Positions 51,452 to 61,079 of a stretch of 64,000 nt of DNA are shown here, piece after piece. A model generated the notes under the pieces. It had not been told where the DNA came from. It was given only the letters and a program-made list of their open reading frames with translations, and searched no databases. Position 1 is the stretch's first letter. Every line of letters starts with the position of its first letter. This DNA comes from Terriglobia bacterium. GTDB taxonomy: Bacteria; Acidobacteriota; Terriglobia; Acidiferrales; UBA7541. Both the position numbers and the translations under genes were made by a program. Where the stretch lies: the NCBI GenBank assembly GCA_023512135.1, contig JAIMAG010000001.1, positions 331,777 to 395,776 on the forward strand, in the 5' to 3' direction.

Positions 51452-52450
51452 ATGGGAAAACGGATTCGCGCGAAGATCAGTGGCGTGGCCTGTTACGTTC
51501 CGCCGCGCGTGGTGACGAACAAAGATTTCGAAAAAATCGTGGACACCACCGATGAGTGGATCCGCACGCGAACCGGCATCGTGGAACGACACTTTGTCGA
51601 TCCCGGGGTGGCCACCTCCCATCTGGCCACCGAAGCGGCACGCCGGCTGCTCGCGGAGCGGCAGGTGGACCCCAAAGAGATCGAAATGATCATCGTGGCC
51701 ACGGTGACGCCGGACATGATGTTTCCGGCCACCGCCTGCCTGGTGCAGGATCGGCTGGGTGCGACGCAAGCCTGGGGATTCGATCTTTCCGGTGCCTGCT
51801 CGGGATTCGTGTACGCGCTGACGGTGGGCGCGCAGATGGTGGGCGCGGGCACGCATCGCAAGGTGCTGGTGATTGGCAGCGACGTCATGTCGTCCATCAT
51901 CAACTTCAAGGATCGTGCGACCTGCGTGTTGTTCGGCGATGCCGCCGGCGCTGTGCTGGTCGAGCCGGCAGAATCCGACGAAGAGGGCATTCTCGATTTC
52001 CAGCACGACGTGGACGGATCGGGCGGGCCGTTTCTGTATATGCCGGCGGGTGGCTCGCTGCATCCGCCTTCGCATGAAACGGTGGACAAGGCCATGCACT
52101 ACGTCCACCAGGAAGGACAGCAGGTGTTCAAGTACGCCGTCCGGCGCATGGCGGAAGTTGCCTGCCATTTGCTGGAGCGCAATGGCTTCACGAGCCAGGA
52201 TCTGAAGCTGGTCGTGCCGCACCAGGCCAATCTGCGAATCATCCGGGCCGTGCAAGAGCGGCTGGGCATTGCAGATTCGAAAATCGTGGTGAATATCGAC
52301 CGCTACGGGAATACGACCGCCGCAACGATTCCTCTCGGACTGGAAGAAGCGGTGCGCGACGGGCGCCTGCGCAAAGGAGACCTGGTGCTGCTGGTCGCGG
52401 TGGGCGCCGGCTACACGACCGGCGGCATCCTGATGCGCTGGGCGTATTGA
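51452..52450 (+). CDS. fabH: Beta-ketoacyl-ACP synthase III
   Basis: The 332-residue condensing enzyme has the full catalytic triad: C116 in LSGACSGF, H257 in PHQANLRI and N287 in [19 protein letters not shown] near residue 40 is characteristic. It starts fatty acid chains by condensing acetyl-CoA, or a branched primer, with malonyl-ACP. The start at 51452 has GGAGCG upstream, and the gene has a good promoter at 51390-51418. No other fatty-acid gene is adjacent. The 160-nt gap to the convergent next gene shows no clear terminator. Confidence 0.93.
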   Translation: MGKRIRAKISGVACYVPPRVVTNKDFEKIVDTTDEWIRTRTGIVERHFVDPGVATSHLATEAARRLLAERQVDPKEIEMIIVATVTPDMMFPATACLVQDRLGATQAWGFDLSGACSGFVYALTVGAQMVGAGTHRKVLVIGSDVMSSIINFKDRATCVLFGDAAGAVLVEPAESDEEGILDFQHDVDGSGGPFLYMPAGGSLHPPSHETVDKAMHYVHQEGQQVFKYAVRRMAEVACHLLERNGFTSQDLKLVVPHQANLRIIRAVQERLGIADSKIVVNIDRYGNTTAATIPLGLEEAVRDGRLRKGDLVLLVAVGAGYTTGGILMRWAY

Positions 52451-52610
52451 ACGGCCAAGGGCAGTTGGATGGATGCGGTCGGCTGCGTTTCGTCCACGGG
52501 AACAACAGAGCAAGTCCGCAAAACAGGCTGGACGCGAACCTTCCACCGGGCTCTTTCGATTTGTGTGGTTGGGCTAGAAAAGGAAAGGTCGGAGGGCCGG
52601 AAACACTCGG

Positions 52611-53039
52611 TCAGTAGGATTGAATTTTCGCGGCCGAGGCCAGGTTTTCCGTCAGGCGCTGGTCGAGCAGTACGGCCGCATAGCGTGTGCATGCCTGCAT
52701 TTCCCGCTGCGTCCAGTCGGCCAGCCGGTCGAGTCCGAGGACGTGGGCCAGCCGGCTTTGTGCCACATTGGCCAGGGCGCGCATCGAGCGATAATACGCA
52801 CGGACCACGGTCAGGTTGCTGCGGCGTTCCCCCAACTGTGGGCAAAGCCGGTACATGCTCACGACGACGTCAAAATCTTTCGGCCCCAGTTCGAGCTTGG
52901 CCAGGCCGGCCTCCAGCGCCCGGGGTGACAAATCGCGTGCGGCCGTCTCCAGCAGCAGGGCCCGCCAGTACGAGAGAGCAAACTGCGCCAGAGCCGCAAC
53001 CGAAAGGACGAGAATGAGTGACGCCGCCATCGGCACCAT
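52611..53039 (-). CDS. Hypothetical protein with N-terminal membrane anchor
   Basis: The 142-residue protein has a single N-terminal hydrophobic segment (about 4-24, AASLILVLSVAALAQFALSYW). A mainly helical remainder follows with no motif I recognise (LGPKDFDVVVSMYRLCPQLGERRSNLTVVRAYYRSMRALAN). It could be a small membrane-anchored scaffold. Codon use is like its neighbours, which supports it being real. Divergent from the DUF4198 gene across a 195-nt gap that carries an inverted repeat TGTATC-N5-GATACA (53111-53127). Confidence 0.6.
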   Translation of the reverse strand: MVPMAASLILVLSVAALAQFALSYWRALLLETAARDLSPRALEAGLAKLELGPKDFDVVVSMYRLCPQLGERRSNLTVVRAYYRSMRALANVAQSRLAHVLGLDRLADWTQREMQACTRYAAVLLDQRLTENLASAAKIQSY

Positions 53040-53110
53040 GCCTTTGCTTCGTCCTGATTCTGGCGCGGAGGCTTTTCAGGAACAATAGCCCGGAAGTACT
53101 GTTTCCAGTT

Positions 53111-53127
53111 TGTATCCAAGTGATACA
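53111..53127. promoter_or_regulatory. Inverted repeat in a divergent intergenic region
   Basis: TGTATC and GATACA form a perfect 6-bp palindrome around CAAGT, between divergent genes starting at 53039 and 53235. It is a candidate operator without further support. Confidence 0.3.
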
Positions 53128-53234
53128 GGGGCGGACAGTTACTTGATTTGGCAGCGCTTGCTCCGGTGTGCTGAAAAGCATATGCTGCGGCCTGTTTTGC
53201 AGTCTGCGGGCGTCCGGGTTAGGAGAGGTCTGTG

Positions 53235-54497
53235 ATGAAGAGCCATTCTGTTTTGCGCTTCTGGGTGAGCAGGCGGCTATGGCTGTGTGCACTGGCTGTG
53301 CTGATGCGGCCGGAGATTGCCGCGGCACACGACACCTGGCTGGTGCCGGAGAAGTTCCGTCCGGAACCCGGCGAGCGGGTCCGCGTTCGCTTGGTGACCA
53401 GCGAGTCGTTTCCAGAAGGGGAAAGCGCAGTTGTGCCTGCACGGATTGCCCAGTTTTTCTTGCGCACCGCGAGCAGCCGAGAAGCAGTTACCGGCTACCG
53501 CGTGGAGGGAGTGGACCTGGTTGCCGATGTGGCTGCACGCTCGTTGCCAGCCGTGCTGGTAGCTGAAACCCTGCCGCGAGACTTCGTTCTGGAGCCGCAG
53601 GTGTTTAACGAGTATCTGCGCGCGGAGGAGTTAGAGGCGGTCATCGCCGCACGTGCCCGGCGAGGGGAAACCCATCATCCCGGACGCGAACGGTATCGAA
53701 AAATCGCCAAGGCTCTGCTCTGCGCTGGCGGCGACGCAGCGAGCCCGCCGGGGGCCGGTCAACCGCCCAGCGTGGTGCCGCAGGGGCTGTGGCTGGAAAT
53801 CGTGCCCACGCGAGACCTGTGCGGTATCCGGGCGGGAGAGACGGTGAGCTTTCAGGTGCTGTTCGAAGGCCGGCCACTTGGCGGCGTCCGCCTGGCGGCC
53901 GGGTATGCCGGTGTGACCGGGCACCGCTATCCGGTCTGGCTGGTGACGGATGCTCGAGGGATGGCCACGGTCAGATTGGATCGTCCCGGGGCCTGGTTTG
54001 TGCGCACGTTGCATATGATTGCGGCCCGGGATGCCGGGGAGTCCGACTGGGAATCTGCGTTCAGCACGTACACGTTCGAGGTACAGCCGGCCGGGGAGAA
54101 CAGGGAGGGATCCGAGGCAGAAGAAAATCCGGCGGAGGCAGCACGGGCACTGCTCGAAATGCAGGTCGAAGCCTGGAACCGGGGCGACCTGGCCGGGTTT
54201 ATGACCGGATACTGGGATTCGCCCGAGTTGACCTTCGCCGGTGCGCAGGGCATCACGCGAGGCTGGGCGGCAGTGCACGAGCGGTTTGCGCGCAACTATC
54301 CGGATCGTCCGGCAATGGGCCGGCTGACGTTTTCTGATCTGGAGATCACCGTTCTCAGTTCCAGTGCGGTGCTGGTGCTCGGCCGGTGGCAACTGGAACG
54401 CGAAGCCGACAGGCCCGGCGGTGTGTTTACCATCGTGGTGCGGAGGCTGGCCGGGGGATGGCGCATCGTGCACGACCACACCAGCACGGTGCGGTGA
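53235..54497 (+). CDS. DUF4198-type protein fused to a SnoaL/DUF4440-like domain
   Basis: The 420-residue exported protein begins with a signal peptide (about 1-32). A metal-binding-like DUF4198 domain starts A-A-H-D-T-W-L-V-P directly after cleavage. It runs to about residue 285 and includes GETVSFQVLFEGRPLGGVRLAAGYAG and VTDARGMATVRLDRPGAWFVRTLHM. A linker (about 290-300, acidic) leads to a SnoaL/DUF4440-like alpha+beta domain, about 305-420 (EMQVEAWNRGDLAGFMTGYW to WRIVHDHTS). DUF4198 proteins are often near metal or nickel uptake genes, but none is present. The fusion is unusual. ATG 53235 follows AGGAGAGG. Confidence 0.8.
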   Translation: MKSHSVLRFWVSRRLWLCALAVLMRPEIAAAHDTWLVPEKFRPEPGERVRVRLVTSESFPEGESAVVPARIAQFFLRTASSREAVTGYRVEGVDLVADVAARSLPAVLVAETLPRDFVLEPQVFNEYLRAEELEAVIAARARRGETHHPGRERYRKIAKALLCAGGDAASPPGAGQPPSVVPQGLWLEIVPTRDLCGIRAGETVSFQVLFEGRPLGGVRLAAGYAGVTGHRYPVWLVTDARGMATVRLDRPGAWFVRTLHMIAARDAGESDWESAFSTYTFEVQPAGENREGSEAEENPAEAARALLEMQVEAWNRGDLAGFMTGYWDSPELTFAGAQGITRGWAAVHERFARNYPDRPAMGRLTFSDLEITVLSSSAVLVLGRWQLEREADRPGGVFTIVVRRLAGGWRIVHDHTSTVR

Positions 54498-54514
54498 ATG
54501 CGGCGGTGCGAGGG

Positions 54515-56308
54515 CTACTGCGAGGAAGCTTTCTTCTGAGCAATCCAGCGGCGCACCTGGGCTTCCAGCACATCGAGCGGCACCGCACCGCTGCCGAGGA
54601 CGACGTCGTGGAATTCGCGCACATCGAAGCGCTCGCCCAGCTCGCGGGCAGCCAGTGCGCGCAGTTCCTTGATCTTTAATTCGCCGATTTTGTAGGCCAG
54701 CGCCTGTCCGGGCCAGGCGATGTAGCGGTCGATTTCGTTGACGATATCGTGCTCGGCTTTGCCGGCGTTGGCTTTGAAGAAATCGATCGCCTGCTGGCGC
54801 GTCCAGCCCAGGTAATGCATGCCGGTGTCCACCACGAGGCGGACGGCACGCCACATCTCATAGGTCAACTGACCGAATTTGGAATACGGGTCGCGGTAAA
54901 ACCCCAGCTCTTCCCCGAGGCTTTCGCTGTACAGCGCCCAACCTTCGACAAAAGCGGTGTAGCCGCCATAGCGGCGGAACGCGGGCAGCTCGCCCAGCTC
55001 CATCGCCAGTGCGATCTGCAGGTGATGTCCCGGCACGGCTTCGTGGATCGAGAGTGCTTCCATTTCGTATTTCGGGCGGACTTCCGGGCGGTAGAGATTG
55101 ACAAAGTAGGTGCCGGCGCGGGAACCATCGGCGGCCGGGGGTCGGTAGTAAGCGGTCGTGGTGGCCGGTGCGATTTGGTCGGGGATGGGCTCGACACCGT
55201 AGGGGACGCGCGGCAGCCGCCGGAACAGCTTCACCAGCGTGGGATCGATTTGCTTGGCCAGAGCCCGGTAGGCAGCCAGCAGCTCTTCCGGTGTGCGGTA
55301 GTAGAACCGCGGGTCGGTGCGCAGGAATGTGAGGAAATCCTCGAAGCTTCCCTGGAAACCTGTGCGGGCGATCACCTGTTCCATCTCGGCACGGATGCGG
55401 CGAACTTCGCGCTGGCCGATTTCGTGGATTTGCTCTGGTGTCAGGTTGGTCGTGGTGTAGCGACGGGCAAAGAAGGCGTACATTTCCTTGCCGCGGGGGA
55501 ACTGCCAGATGCCCACGCGTTCCGGGCCGGCGGGCAGGTATTCGTGCAGGAAAAACTGCTGGAACTGACGAAAGGCAGGCACGACGGAATCGCGAATCGC
55601 CGCCTTGGCGGCCGCGACGAGGCGTTCCTGCTCCTTCGCTGGGATGCCTTCAGGGAAGTTGCGAAACGGCGCAAAGAACAGACTGTCTTCGGGACGGTCT
55701 ACGATGTGCGCGGCGATCTGTTCCGGGATGCGCTCCAGGATGATGCGAGGATGCACCAGGCCGGCGCGGATGCCTTCGCGCAGCAGGGCAATCGTCTGAT
55801 CCATGTACAGCGGGAAGGAACGCAGGCGCGCGATCCAGTCTTCGAAATCCTTGACGGTGGTGAAACGAATCTGGTCCGCAATTTCATGGGCGGTCTGGAT
55901 TCCGCCGCGCTGATTCAACGGGAGCAGATACCAGCGGAACGGGTGTTCTTCGACCTCCTGTTCGTACTGTTTTCGGAAGAGGGTGTAGTTCAACTGGTCG
56001 GTTTCCGAGAGCGCTTCGAACGGGATGGCCGCCAGTTCTCGCAGGACCTGCTGGCGATGCTGGTGCCGGCGCTCGATGGCTTCCAGACTGACGTCAGGCC
56101 AGCGATCGTTGTACCGCCGGTCGCCGAGCGAAGAGGCGCGCAGCGGGTTTTCGCGGAGTGAAGATTCCCACTCCCGTTCAAACAGCTCATGCAGCCGGCG
56201 GGCTGCCGGGTTGCGCTCGTCGGCCTGCGCAGCCGGCCGGGGAAAATCCTGCGGCAAGGCCGCAAGCACAGCGAAGAACAGTGCAGCGAGGGCACCGGTC
56301 GTTTTCAT
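54515..56308 (-). CDS. Exported DUF885 family protein (putative metallohydrolase)
   Basis: The 597-residue protein has a signal peptide (about 1-20, FFAVLAALPQDF region). The DUF885 core carries the metalloprotease-like H-E-A-V-P-G-H-H in a helix near residue 420, plus VEGWALYSESLGEELGFYRDP. The HExxxGH motif resembles that of zinc carboxypeptidases, and several DUF885 proteins are thought to be peptidases. Its substrate is unknown. It converges with the DUF4198-SnoaL gene (17 nt gap) and is divergent from the PBP gene. Confidence 0.85.
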   Translation of the reverse strand: MKTTGALAALFFAVLAALPQDFPRPAAQADERNPAARRLHELFEREWESSLRENPLRASSLGDRRYNDRWPDVSLEAIERRHQHRQQVLRELAAIPFEALSETDQLNYTLFRKQYEQEVEEHPFRWYLLPLNQRGGIQTAHEIADQIRFTTVKDFEDWIARLRSFPLYMDQTIALLREGIRAGLVHPRIILERIPEQIAAHIVDRPEDSLFFAPFRNFPEGIPAKEQERLVAAAKAAIRDSVVPAFRQFQQFFLHEYLPAGPERVGIWQFPRGKEMYAFFARRYTTTNLTPEQIHEIGQREVRRIRAEMEQVIARTGFQGSFEDFLTFLRTDPRFYYRTPEELLAAYRALAKQIDPTLVKLFRRLPRVPYGVEPIPDQIAPATTTAYYRPPAADGSRAGTYFVNLYRPEVRPKYEMEALSIHEAVPGHHLQIALAMELGELPAFRRYGGYTAFVEGWALYSESLGEELGFYRDPYSKFGQLTYEMWRAVRLVVDTGMHYLGWTRQQAIDFFKANAGKAEHDIVNEIDRYIAWPGQALAYKIGELKIKELRALAARELGERFDVREFHDVVLGSGAVPLDVLEAQVRRWIAQKKASSQ

Positions 56309-56477
56309 GGGCAGCGACTCCCAATCATCGTCTCGCGAGGGTTTCGTTCCGCCGCGGGATTATAGCGTGAAGACTCGCCGTCGGCTTTGCAAGTTCAGAT
56401 TCTGCGCGAAAAGGTTTGTGTCGTGGAACCCAGAGGAAGCGAGCCGCGGCAGTGTGAGTTAGAATGCGGAAGAAGCA

Positions 56478-58760
56478 GTGTTTCGCAAAGCGCCAAACGG
56501 GTGGAAGCGGACGCAGGGTGGCCGCGGTGTGTTTGGTCGATTCCTGTTTGCTGTTCTGCTGCTGTGTGCGATTGCGGGCGGGGCGGCTGCCGGGCTGCTG
56601 TTCGTCTATCAGAGTGACCTGCCGCAGATTCACGAGCTGGAGACGTACCGGCCCGACGTCGTCACCGAGCTGTACAGCGACGACGGGCGTGTGATCGGCA
56701 GCTTTGCCCTGCAGCGCCGCATCCTGCTGCAGTACGACCAGATTCCCCAGATGCTGAAGGATGCCATTCTGGTGATCGAAGATCAGCATTTCGAACGGCA
56801 CTGGGGGGTGGATGTTCCGCGGGTGTTCCAGGCGGCCTGGCGAAATCTGACGCAGCTCCGCAAAGCGGAAGGGGCCAGCACGTTGACCATGCAACTGGCC
56901 GGACTGCTCTTTCTGGATCGCACGGACAAGAGTTTCCGGCGCAAGCTGCAAGAGACGCTGCTCGCGATCCAGATCGAACGGCACTACAGCAAAGAACAGA
57001 TCCTGACGATGTACTGCAACCAGATCTATCTGGGCCACGGGAATTATGGCTTCGAAGCGGCAGCGCAGTTCTACTTCGGCAAATCCGTCAGCCAGCTCGA
57101 CCTGCATGAGGCCGCGCTGCTGGCCGCGGTCATTCGCGGGCCGCGGTACTCTCCGCTGCTGCACCCGGAGCGTGCGCTGGCCCGGCGCAACTTGGTGCTC
57201 CGGCGCATGGCCGAGGAAGGCAAAATTACAGCGGAAACGGCCCGCCTGGCTTCCCAGAAACCGCTCGACCTGCAGGTGAGGTCCGGACGGGACGAGCTGG
57301 CTCCCTATTTTGTCGAAGAGGTGCGGCAGTATCTGGAACGGAAGTACGGCACCGAAGCCGTGCATGAACGCGGACTGCGTGTCTACACGACCTTGAATGT
57401 GGAAATGCAACAGGCCGCTAACCGCGCGTTGCGGGACGGGCTGCACGCCTATGAACGCCGGCAGGGCTGGCGCGGAGGGCTGGTGAACATCTTGGAGGAG
57501 AAGCTGGGCACGCTCGAACAGTACTGGCATGAGGACTGGCGCCGGCCGCTCCGCGTCGGCGATTACGTAACGGCCCTGGTGATGGAAGTCGGGCCGCGTT
57601 CGGCTTCTCTGCGCATCGGCCCGTACCGCGCACAACTGACGGCCGAAGGCATGGCTTGGACCGGCCGGCGCAGCCCGCAGCAACTGCTGAAGGTGGGCGA
57701 CCTGGCCACGGTGCGGATTGTTGCTCTGGGGGGACAGCAGGCTCAGGTGGAACTGGAGCAGAAGCCACGGGTGCAAGGCGCGCTGGTGGCCATCGAAAAC
57801 GCTACCGGCGCCGTCAAGGCGATGGTGGGCGGGTACAGCTTCGAAGAGTCGAAGTTCAACCGCGCCACCCAGGCGCTGCGGCAGGCGGGCAGCTCGTTCA
57901 AGCCGTACGTGTATGTGGCCGCGCTCGAGCAGGGCTACTCGCCGTTCGATACCATCGTCGACGAGCCGTTCACCACCATCGTCGGCAACACGACCTATTC
58001 GCCCCAGAACTATGATGAACGCTTCGAAGGGCGCATCACTCTGCGGCGCGCTTTGGCCGGCTCGCGGAACGTGCCGGCCGTGAAGCTCGCGGCGCAGGTG
58101 GGTTTGGAGAATGTCGTTCGCACGGCGCGGAAGTTCGGGATTTCAACACCATTGCCGGCTTACCTTTCCCTGGCGCTCGGTGCCGCAGAAATGATCCTGC
58201 TGGAGCACACCTCCGCCTTCACCGTATTTCCCAACGACGGGGTGCGGCTGGACCCGTACCTGATTCAACGTGTGACCACCTACGACGGCGCGCTGCTGGA
58301 AGAGGTGCGGCCGGCAGCCCACGATGTGATTCCGCCAGAAACCGCGCGCACGATGGTGGCTATGTTGCGGGATGTGGTGGAGTTCGGCACCGCCCGCCGC
58401 GCTCGCGAGCTCGGCCGGCCGGTGGCCGGCAAGACCGGCACAACCAACAAGTACACCGATGCCTGGTTTCTGGGATTCACACCTTCGCTGACGGCAGGAG
58501 TCTGGGTGGGATACGACGACCCGGCCATTTCGCTTGGGCGTGGCGAAACCGGTGCGCGTGCGGCTCTGCCCATCTGGCTGCAATTCATGAAAGACGTCTG
58601 TGCCGGCAAACCGGTCGAGGAATTTCCCAATTTCGTCTCGTTGAGCACCCTGGCTCTCACCCATCCCGTACAGGTGGATACGCCCGACCTGGCTCCTGCC
58701 GACGCAGAAACGCCTGCGCCTCGACCGGGGCAAGCTCCCGCAGGGTCGCCGCCACCGTAA
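56478..58760 (+). CDS. Bifunctional class A penicillin-binding protein (PBP1 family)
   Basis: The 760-residue protein has a cytosolic tail and one membrane anchor (about 12-35). The GT51 glycosyltransferase domain (about 55-230) has EDQHFERHWGVD with catalytic Glu near residue 100 and QIYLGHGNYG. The transpeptidase domain (about 430-720) has S472-S-F-K475 (SxxK), S-R-N in AGSRNVPAVK, and G-K-T-G-T-T-N near 652. It polymerises and cross-links peptidoglycan outside the cytoplasmic membrane. It uses a GTG start at 56478 with GGAAGAAG upstream. The C-terminus is Pro/Ala-rich. No cell-division genes are near. Confidence 0.93.
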   Translation: MFRKAPNGWKRTQGGRGVFGRFLFAVLLLCAIAGGAAAGLLFVYQSDLPQIHELETYRPDVVTELYSDDGRVIGSFALQRRILLQYDQIPQMLKDAILVIEDQHFERHWGVDVPRVFQAAWRNLTQLRKAEGASTLTMQLAGLLFLDRTDKSFRRKLQETLLAIQIERHYSKEQILTMYCNQIYLGHGNYGFEAAAQFYFGKSVSQLDLHEAALLAAVIRGPRYSPLLHPERALARRNLVLRRMAEEGKITAETARLASQKPLDLQVRSGRDELAPYFVEEVRQYLERKYGTEAVHERGLRVYTTLNVEMQQAANRALRDGLHAYERRQGWRGGLVNILEEKLGTLEQYWHEDWRRPLRVGDYVTALVMEVGPRSASLRIGPYRAQLTAEGMAWTGRRSPQQLLKVGDLATVRIVALGGQQAQVELEQKPRVQGALVAIENATGAVKAMVGGYSFEESKFNRATQALRQAGSSFKPYVYVAALEQGYSPFDTIVDEPFTTIVGNTTYSPQNYDERFEGRITLRRALAGSRNVPAVKLAAQVGLENVVRTARKFGISTPLPAYLSLALGAAEMILLEHTSAFTVFPNDGVRLDPYLIQRVTTYDGALLEEVRPAAHDVIPPETARTMVAMLRDVVEFGTARRARELGRPVAGKTGTTNKYTDAWFLGFTPSLTAGVWVGYDDPAISLGRGETGARAALPIWLQFMKDVCAGKPVEEFPNFVSLSTLALTHPVQVDTPDLAPADAETPAPRPGQAPAGSPPP

Positions 58761-58834
58761 ACGGTCAGCGCGCGGGGCGGAGAATCTCGCAAGTCAATCT
58801 CGCGCGATCCTAAGAGTTTGCCCGGTGTTTTGGA

Positions 58835-59863
58835 TCAGGGGAGCGAACCGGGCTTTCTAGTTTGTGCCGGCTTGCTTCGGAAATGGTCCCATCCGGCAGG
58901 TTGCAGTGGCTGTACTGCGCCATTTTCACCTACGAGCAGAAGCTGGGGTGGCTCGGTGATTTCCCCGATGCAGGTCAGAGGGACGCCGCCGAATCGCGCA
59001 GGCAGCTTGTGAACCCGTTTGCGCGGCACTGTGAAGAGCAACTCGTAGTCTTCCGCACCGTGCAGAGCCAGTTGCAACGGGTCGAAACCTCGCCGGCGGA
59101 GTTCACCAGGAACTTTCACCGCGGGCAGAAGCGCTGCGAAAATGCGCGCGCCAGTGCCGCTGGCACGGCAGAGACGGTCGAGGTCGGTGGAAAGTCCGTC
59201 GGAGGTATCCAGCATCGCAGAAGCCAGACGGTGCTTTGCCAGCCAGCTTCCCAGTTTCAACCGCGGCACCGGAAAGAGGTGTGGTCTCAGGAGTGTTTTC
59301 CAGCTCCGCGAGCGGGCGAGTCCGCGGAGGATGAGTTGCAGCCCCAGTTCCGCGGCGCCCGCTATACCGCTCAGGTAGATGCGGTCGCCCGGGCGTGCCC
59401 CGCTGCGTTTGACAGCATATCCGCCGACAATATCTCCGATGGCCGTGACCGACACGAACACTGCGGTGCTGCGGAATGTGTCTCCGCCGGCCAGGACGAG
59501 GTCGAAGGCGCGCGCCGCCCGCGCCAGGCCACGGAGGAAACGATTCAGCCACGCGCCGGTGCGATCGGCGGGCAGGCCCAGGGTGAGCAGGAACACGCGC
59601 GGTGTGGCCCCCATCGCAGCCAGATCGCTCACCGCGCGCGCGAGCGCTTTGTAGCCGACGGCTTCGGCCGGATGTACGCGGGCGAGGAAATGGACGTTTT
59701 CAACAAAGGCGTCGCAGGTGAGCACCCACTGTTTCCCCCGCGGCGGACGAAGCAGCGCCGCATCGTCGCCGATGGTGAGCGGAAGCACGGGCGAGGTGTG
59801 CGAGGGCACCGCTCGCGCAATCCGCGCAATGATGTCCAATTCGTCCGGCACGCGCAGATTCAC
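58835..59863 (-). CDS. thiL: Thiamine-monophosphate kinase
   Basis: The 342-residue enzyme has the N-terminal TIGDDAALL (nucleotide and metal binding), CDAFVENVHFLARVHPAEAVGYKALARAVSDLAAMGATP, LAGGDTFRS and MLDTSDGLSTDLDRLC. It phosphorylates thiamine monophosphate to thiamine diphosphate, the last step in making the active cofactor. It uses a GTG start at 59863. The promoter is on the minus strand, -10 TATAAT (59890-59885) with a weak -35 TAGACG (59914-59909). It converges with the PBP gene. Confidence 0.92.
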   Translation of the reverse strand: MNLRVPDELDIIARIARAVPSHTSPVLPLTIGDDAALLRPPRGKQWVLTCDAFVENVHFLARVHPAEAVGYKALARAVSDLAAMGATPRVFLLTLGLPADRTGAWLNRFLRGLARAARAFDLVLAGGDTFRSTAVFVSVTAIGDIVGGYAVKRSGARPGDRIYLSGIAGAAELGLQLILRGLARSRSWKTLLRPHLFPVPRLKLGSWLAKHRLASAMLDTSDGLSTDLDRLCRASGTGARIFAALLPAVKVPGELRRRGFDPLQLALHGAEDYELLFTVPRKRVHKLPARFGGVPLTCIGEITEPPQLLLVGENGAVQPLQPAGWDHFRSKPAQTRKPGSLP

Positions 59864-59884
59864 CGTGCAGTTTCTAACGCGGGC

Positions 59885-59914
59885 ATTATAGGGAGCCTCG
59901 GGCAGGCGCGTCTA
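59885..59914 (-). promoter_or_regulatory. Sigma-70 promoter of thiL
   Basis: On the minus strand a perfect -10 TATAAT (59890-59885) follows TAGACG (59914-59909) with an 18-nt spacer. The start lies about 15 nt before the GTG, leaving almost no leader. Confidence 0.55.
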
Positions 59915-59986
59915 TCAGCATGGCCTGACCGGGCGGACAGGAGCTGTTCGGTGGGGCGAAGCCCGCAGCGGAAAGCAGATTTTGTG

Positions 59987-60016
59987 TTGACTTGCCCGAC
60001 TGGAGCTCCGTACACT
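59987..60016 (+). promoter_or_regulatory. Sigma-70 promoter of the M23 peptidase gene
   Basis: TTGACT (59987-59992), an 18-nt spacer and TACACT (60011-60016) predict a start near 60023. The 112-nt leader contains a perfect hairpin GCTCAC (60072-60077) / GTGAGC (60084-60089). Confidence 0.55.
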
Positions 60017-60134
60017 TTCCCTGGCCTTGTCGCCAAGCATCGTGACGGAAAAACTCAGCAAGACATTCCCGCTCACAGAGAGGTGAGCGTTCACCAGCCC
60101 GCGGAACGAAGACCAGCGATTTTTGGGCACAGGG

Positions 60135-61016
60135 ATGCGTTGGAAATCTTACACGCTGATGATTGCGTCCAGCGAGCGGGGAACTGTGCGCAAGATTCAG
60201 GTTCCCCACTACGCGCTGTATCTGCTGGCTGCGGTGTTGATGACGGGCGTGGTCACGCTGGCCGTGGCCGCGGCGACATACTCGCGCATGCTGTGGAGGG
60301 CGGCGAGCTACAACGCCCTCAAACAGCAGCAGGCCGAGCTGGAAGAAAAATACCGGCGACTGCAGGCGATGGTGCGCGACAGCAATCAGCGCCTGTCGTC
60401 GTTGCAATCGCTCGCCACCGAAGTGGCCATGACCTACGGCGTGGCCCGGTTCCATCCGACGCCGTTCGGGCTCAGCCGCGCCGCCCTGAACGCGGAAGAA
60501 TCCTACCAGCAGTCCGTCGAGCAGTTCGATTTTCTGGTGCGGAATGCGGCGGCGGTGCGCCTGGCGGCTCATAACCTGCGTTTGATCCCCGGAGTCGGTT
60601 TTTCCGATGCGACGTTTGTCCCGTCCCTCTGGCCGGTGATGGGACATATTTCGGGCGGATTTGGCGAACGGCTCGACCCGTTTACCGGCGAAGGCGAATT
60701 TCACACGGGGATTGACATCGCTGCCGAGTACGGCACGCCGGTGCGCGCCACGGCCGACGGTTATGTTGCAGTGGCGGAGGTGCGTGCTGGATACGGTCGG
60801 CTGGTCGTCATCGAGCACGGATTCGGGTTGACGACCTGGTACGGCCACCTTTCCTCGATCATCGTCCATGCGGGCACACGCGTGCGACGGGGAGAAGTGA
60901 TCGGCTACGTGGGGGTCAGTGGCCGCACCACGGCTCCCCACGTGCACTACGAGGTCCGTTCGTTCGGCGCGCCGATCAATCCCTGGCGGTATCTGCGCAC
61001 CAGCACCGCAGACTGA
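60135..61016 (+). CDS. Membrane-anchored M23 family peptidase
   Basis: The 293-residue protein has a short cytosolic start, one membrane helix (about 27-50) and a coiled-coil segment (about 60-95, YNALKQQQAELEEKYRRLQAMV). A C-terminal LytM/M23 domain (about 170-290) has zinc-binding F-H-T-G-I-D (HxxxD) and P-H-V-H-Y-E. The complete metal motifs suggest an active endopeptidase cutting peptidoglycan cross-bridges in the periplasm. The ATG at 60135 follows AGGG; TTG at 60123 is an alternative. It is divergent from thiL. Confidence 0.9.
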   Translation: MRWKSYTLMIASSERGTVRKIQVPHYALYLLAAVLMTGVVTLAVAAATYSRMLWRAASYNALKQQQAELEEKYRRLQAMVRDSNQRLSSLQSLATEVAMTYGVARFHPTPFGLSRAALNAEESYQQSVEQFDFLVRNAAAVRLAAHNLRLIPGVGFSDATFVPSLWPVMGHISGGFGERLDPFTGEGEFHTGIDIAAEYGTPVRATADGYVAVAEVRAGYGRLVVIEHGFGLTTWYGHLSSIIVHAGTRVRRGEVIGYVGVSGRTTAPHVHYEVRSFGAPINPWRYLRTSTAD

Positions 61017-61079
61017 ATTCCCCTGCAGCCAGTTTCGATTCGGGTGCGAAGCGTTGCTCTGCGCGCCGGCGGGTGCGGG

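Noticed and set aside
53142..53155. TGGCAGCGCTTGCT as a sigma-54 promoter before the DUF4198 gene
   Set aside because: The -24 and -12 halves are two nucleotides too close; sigma-54 requires strict spacing.
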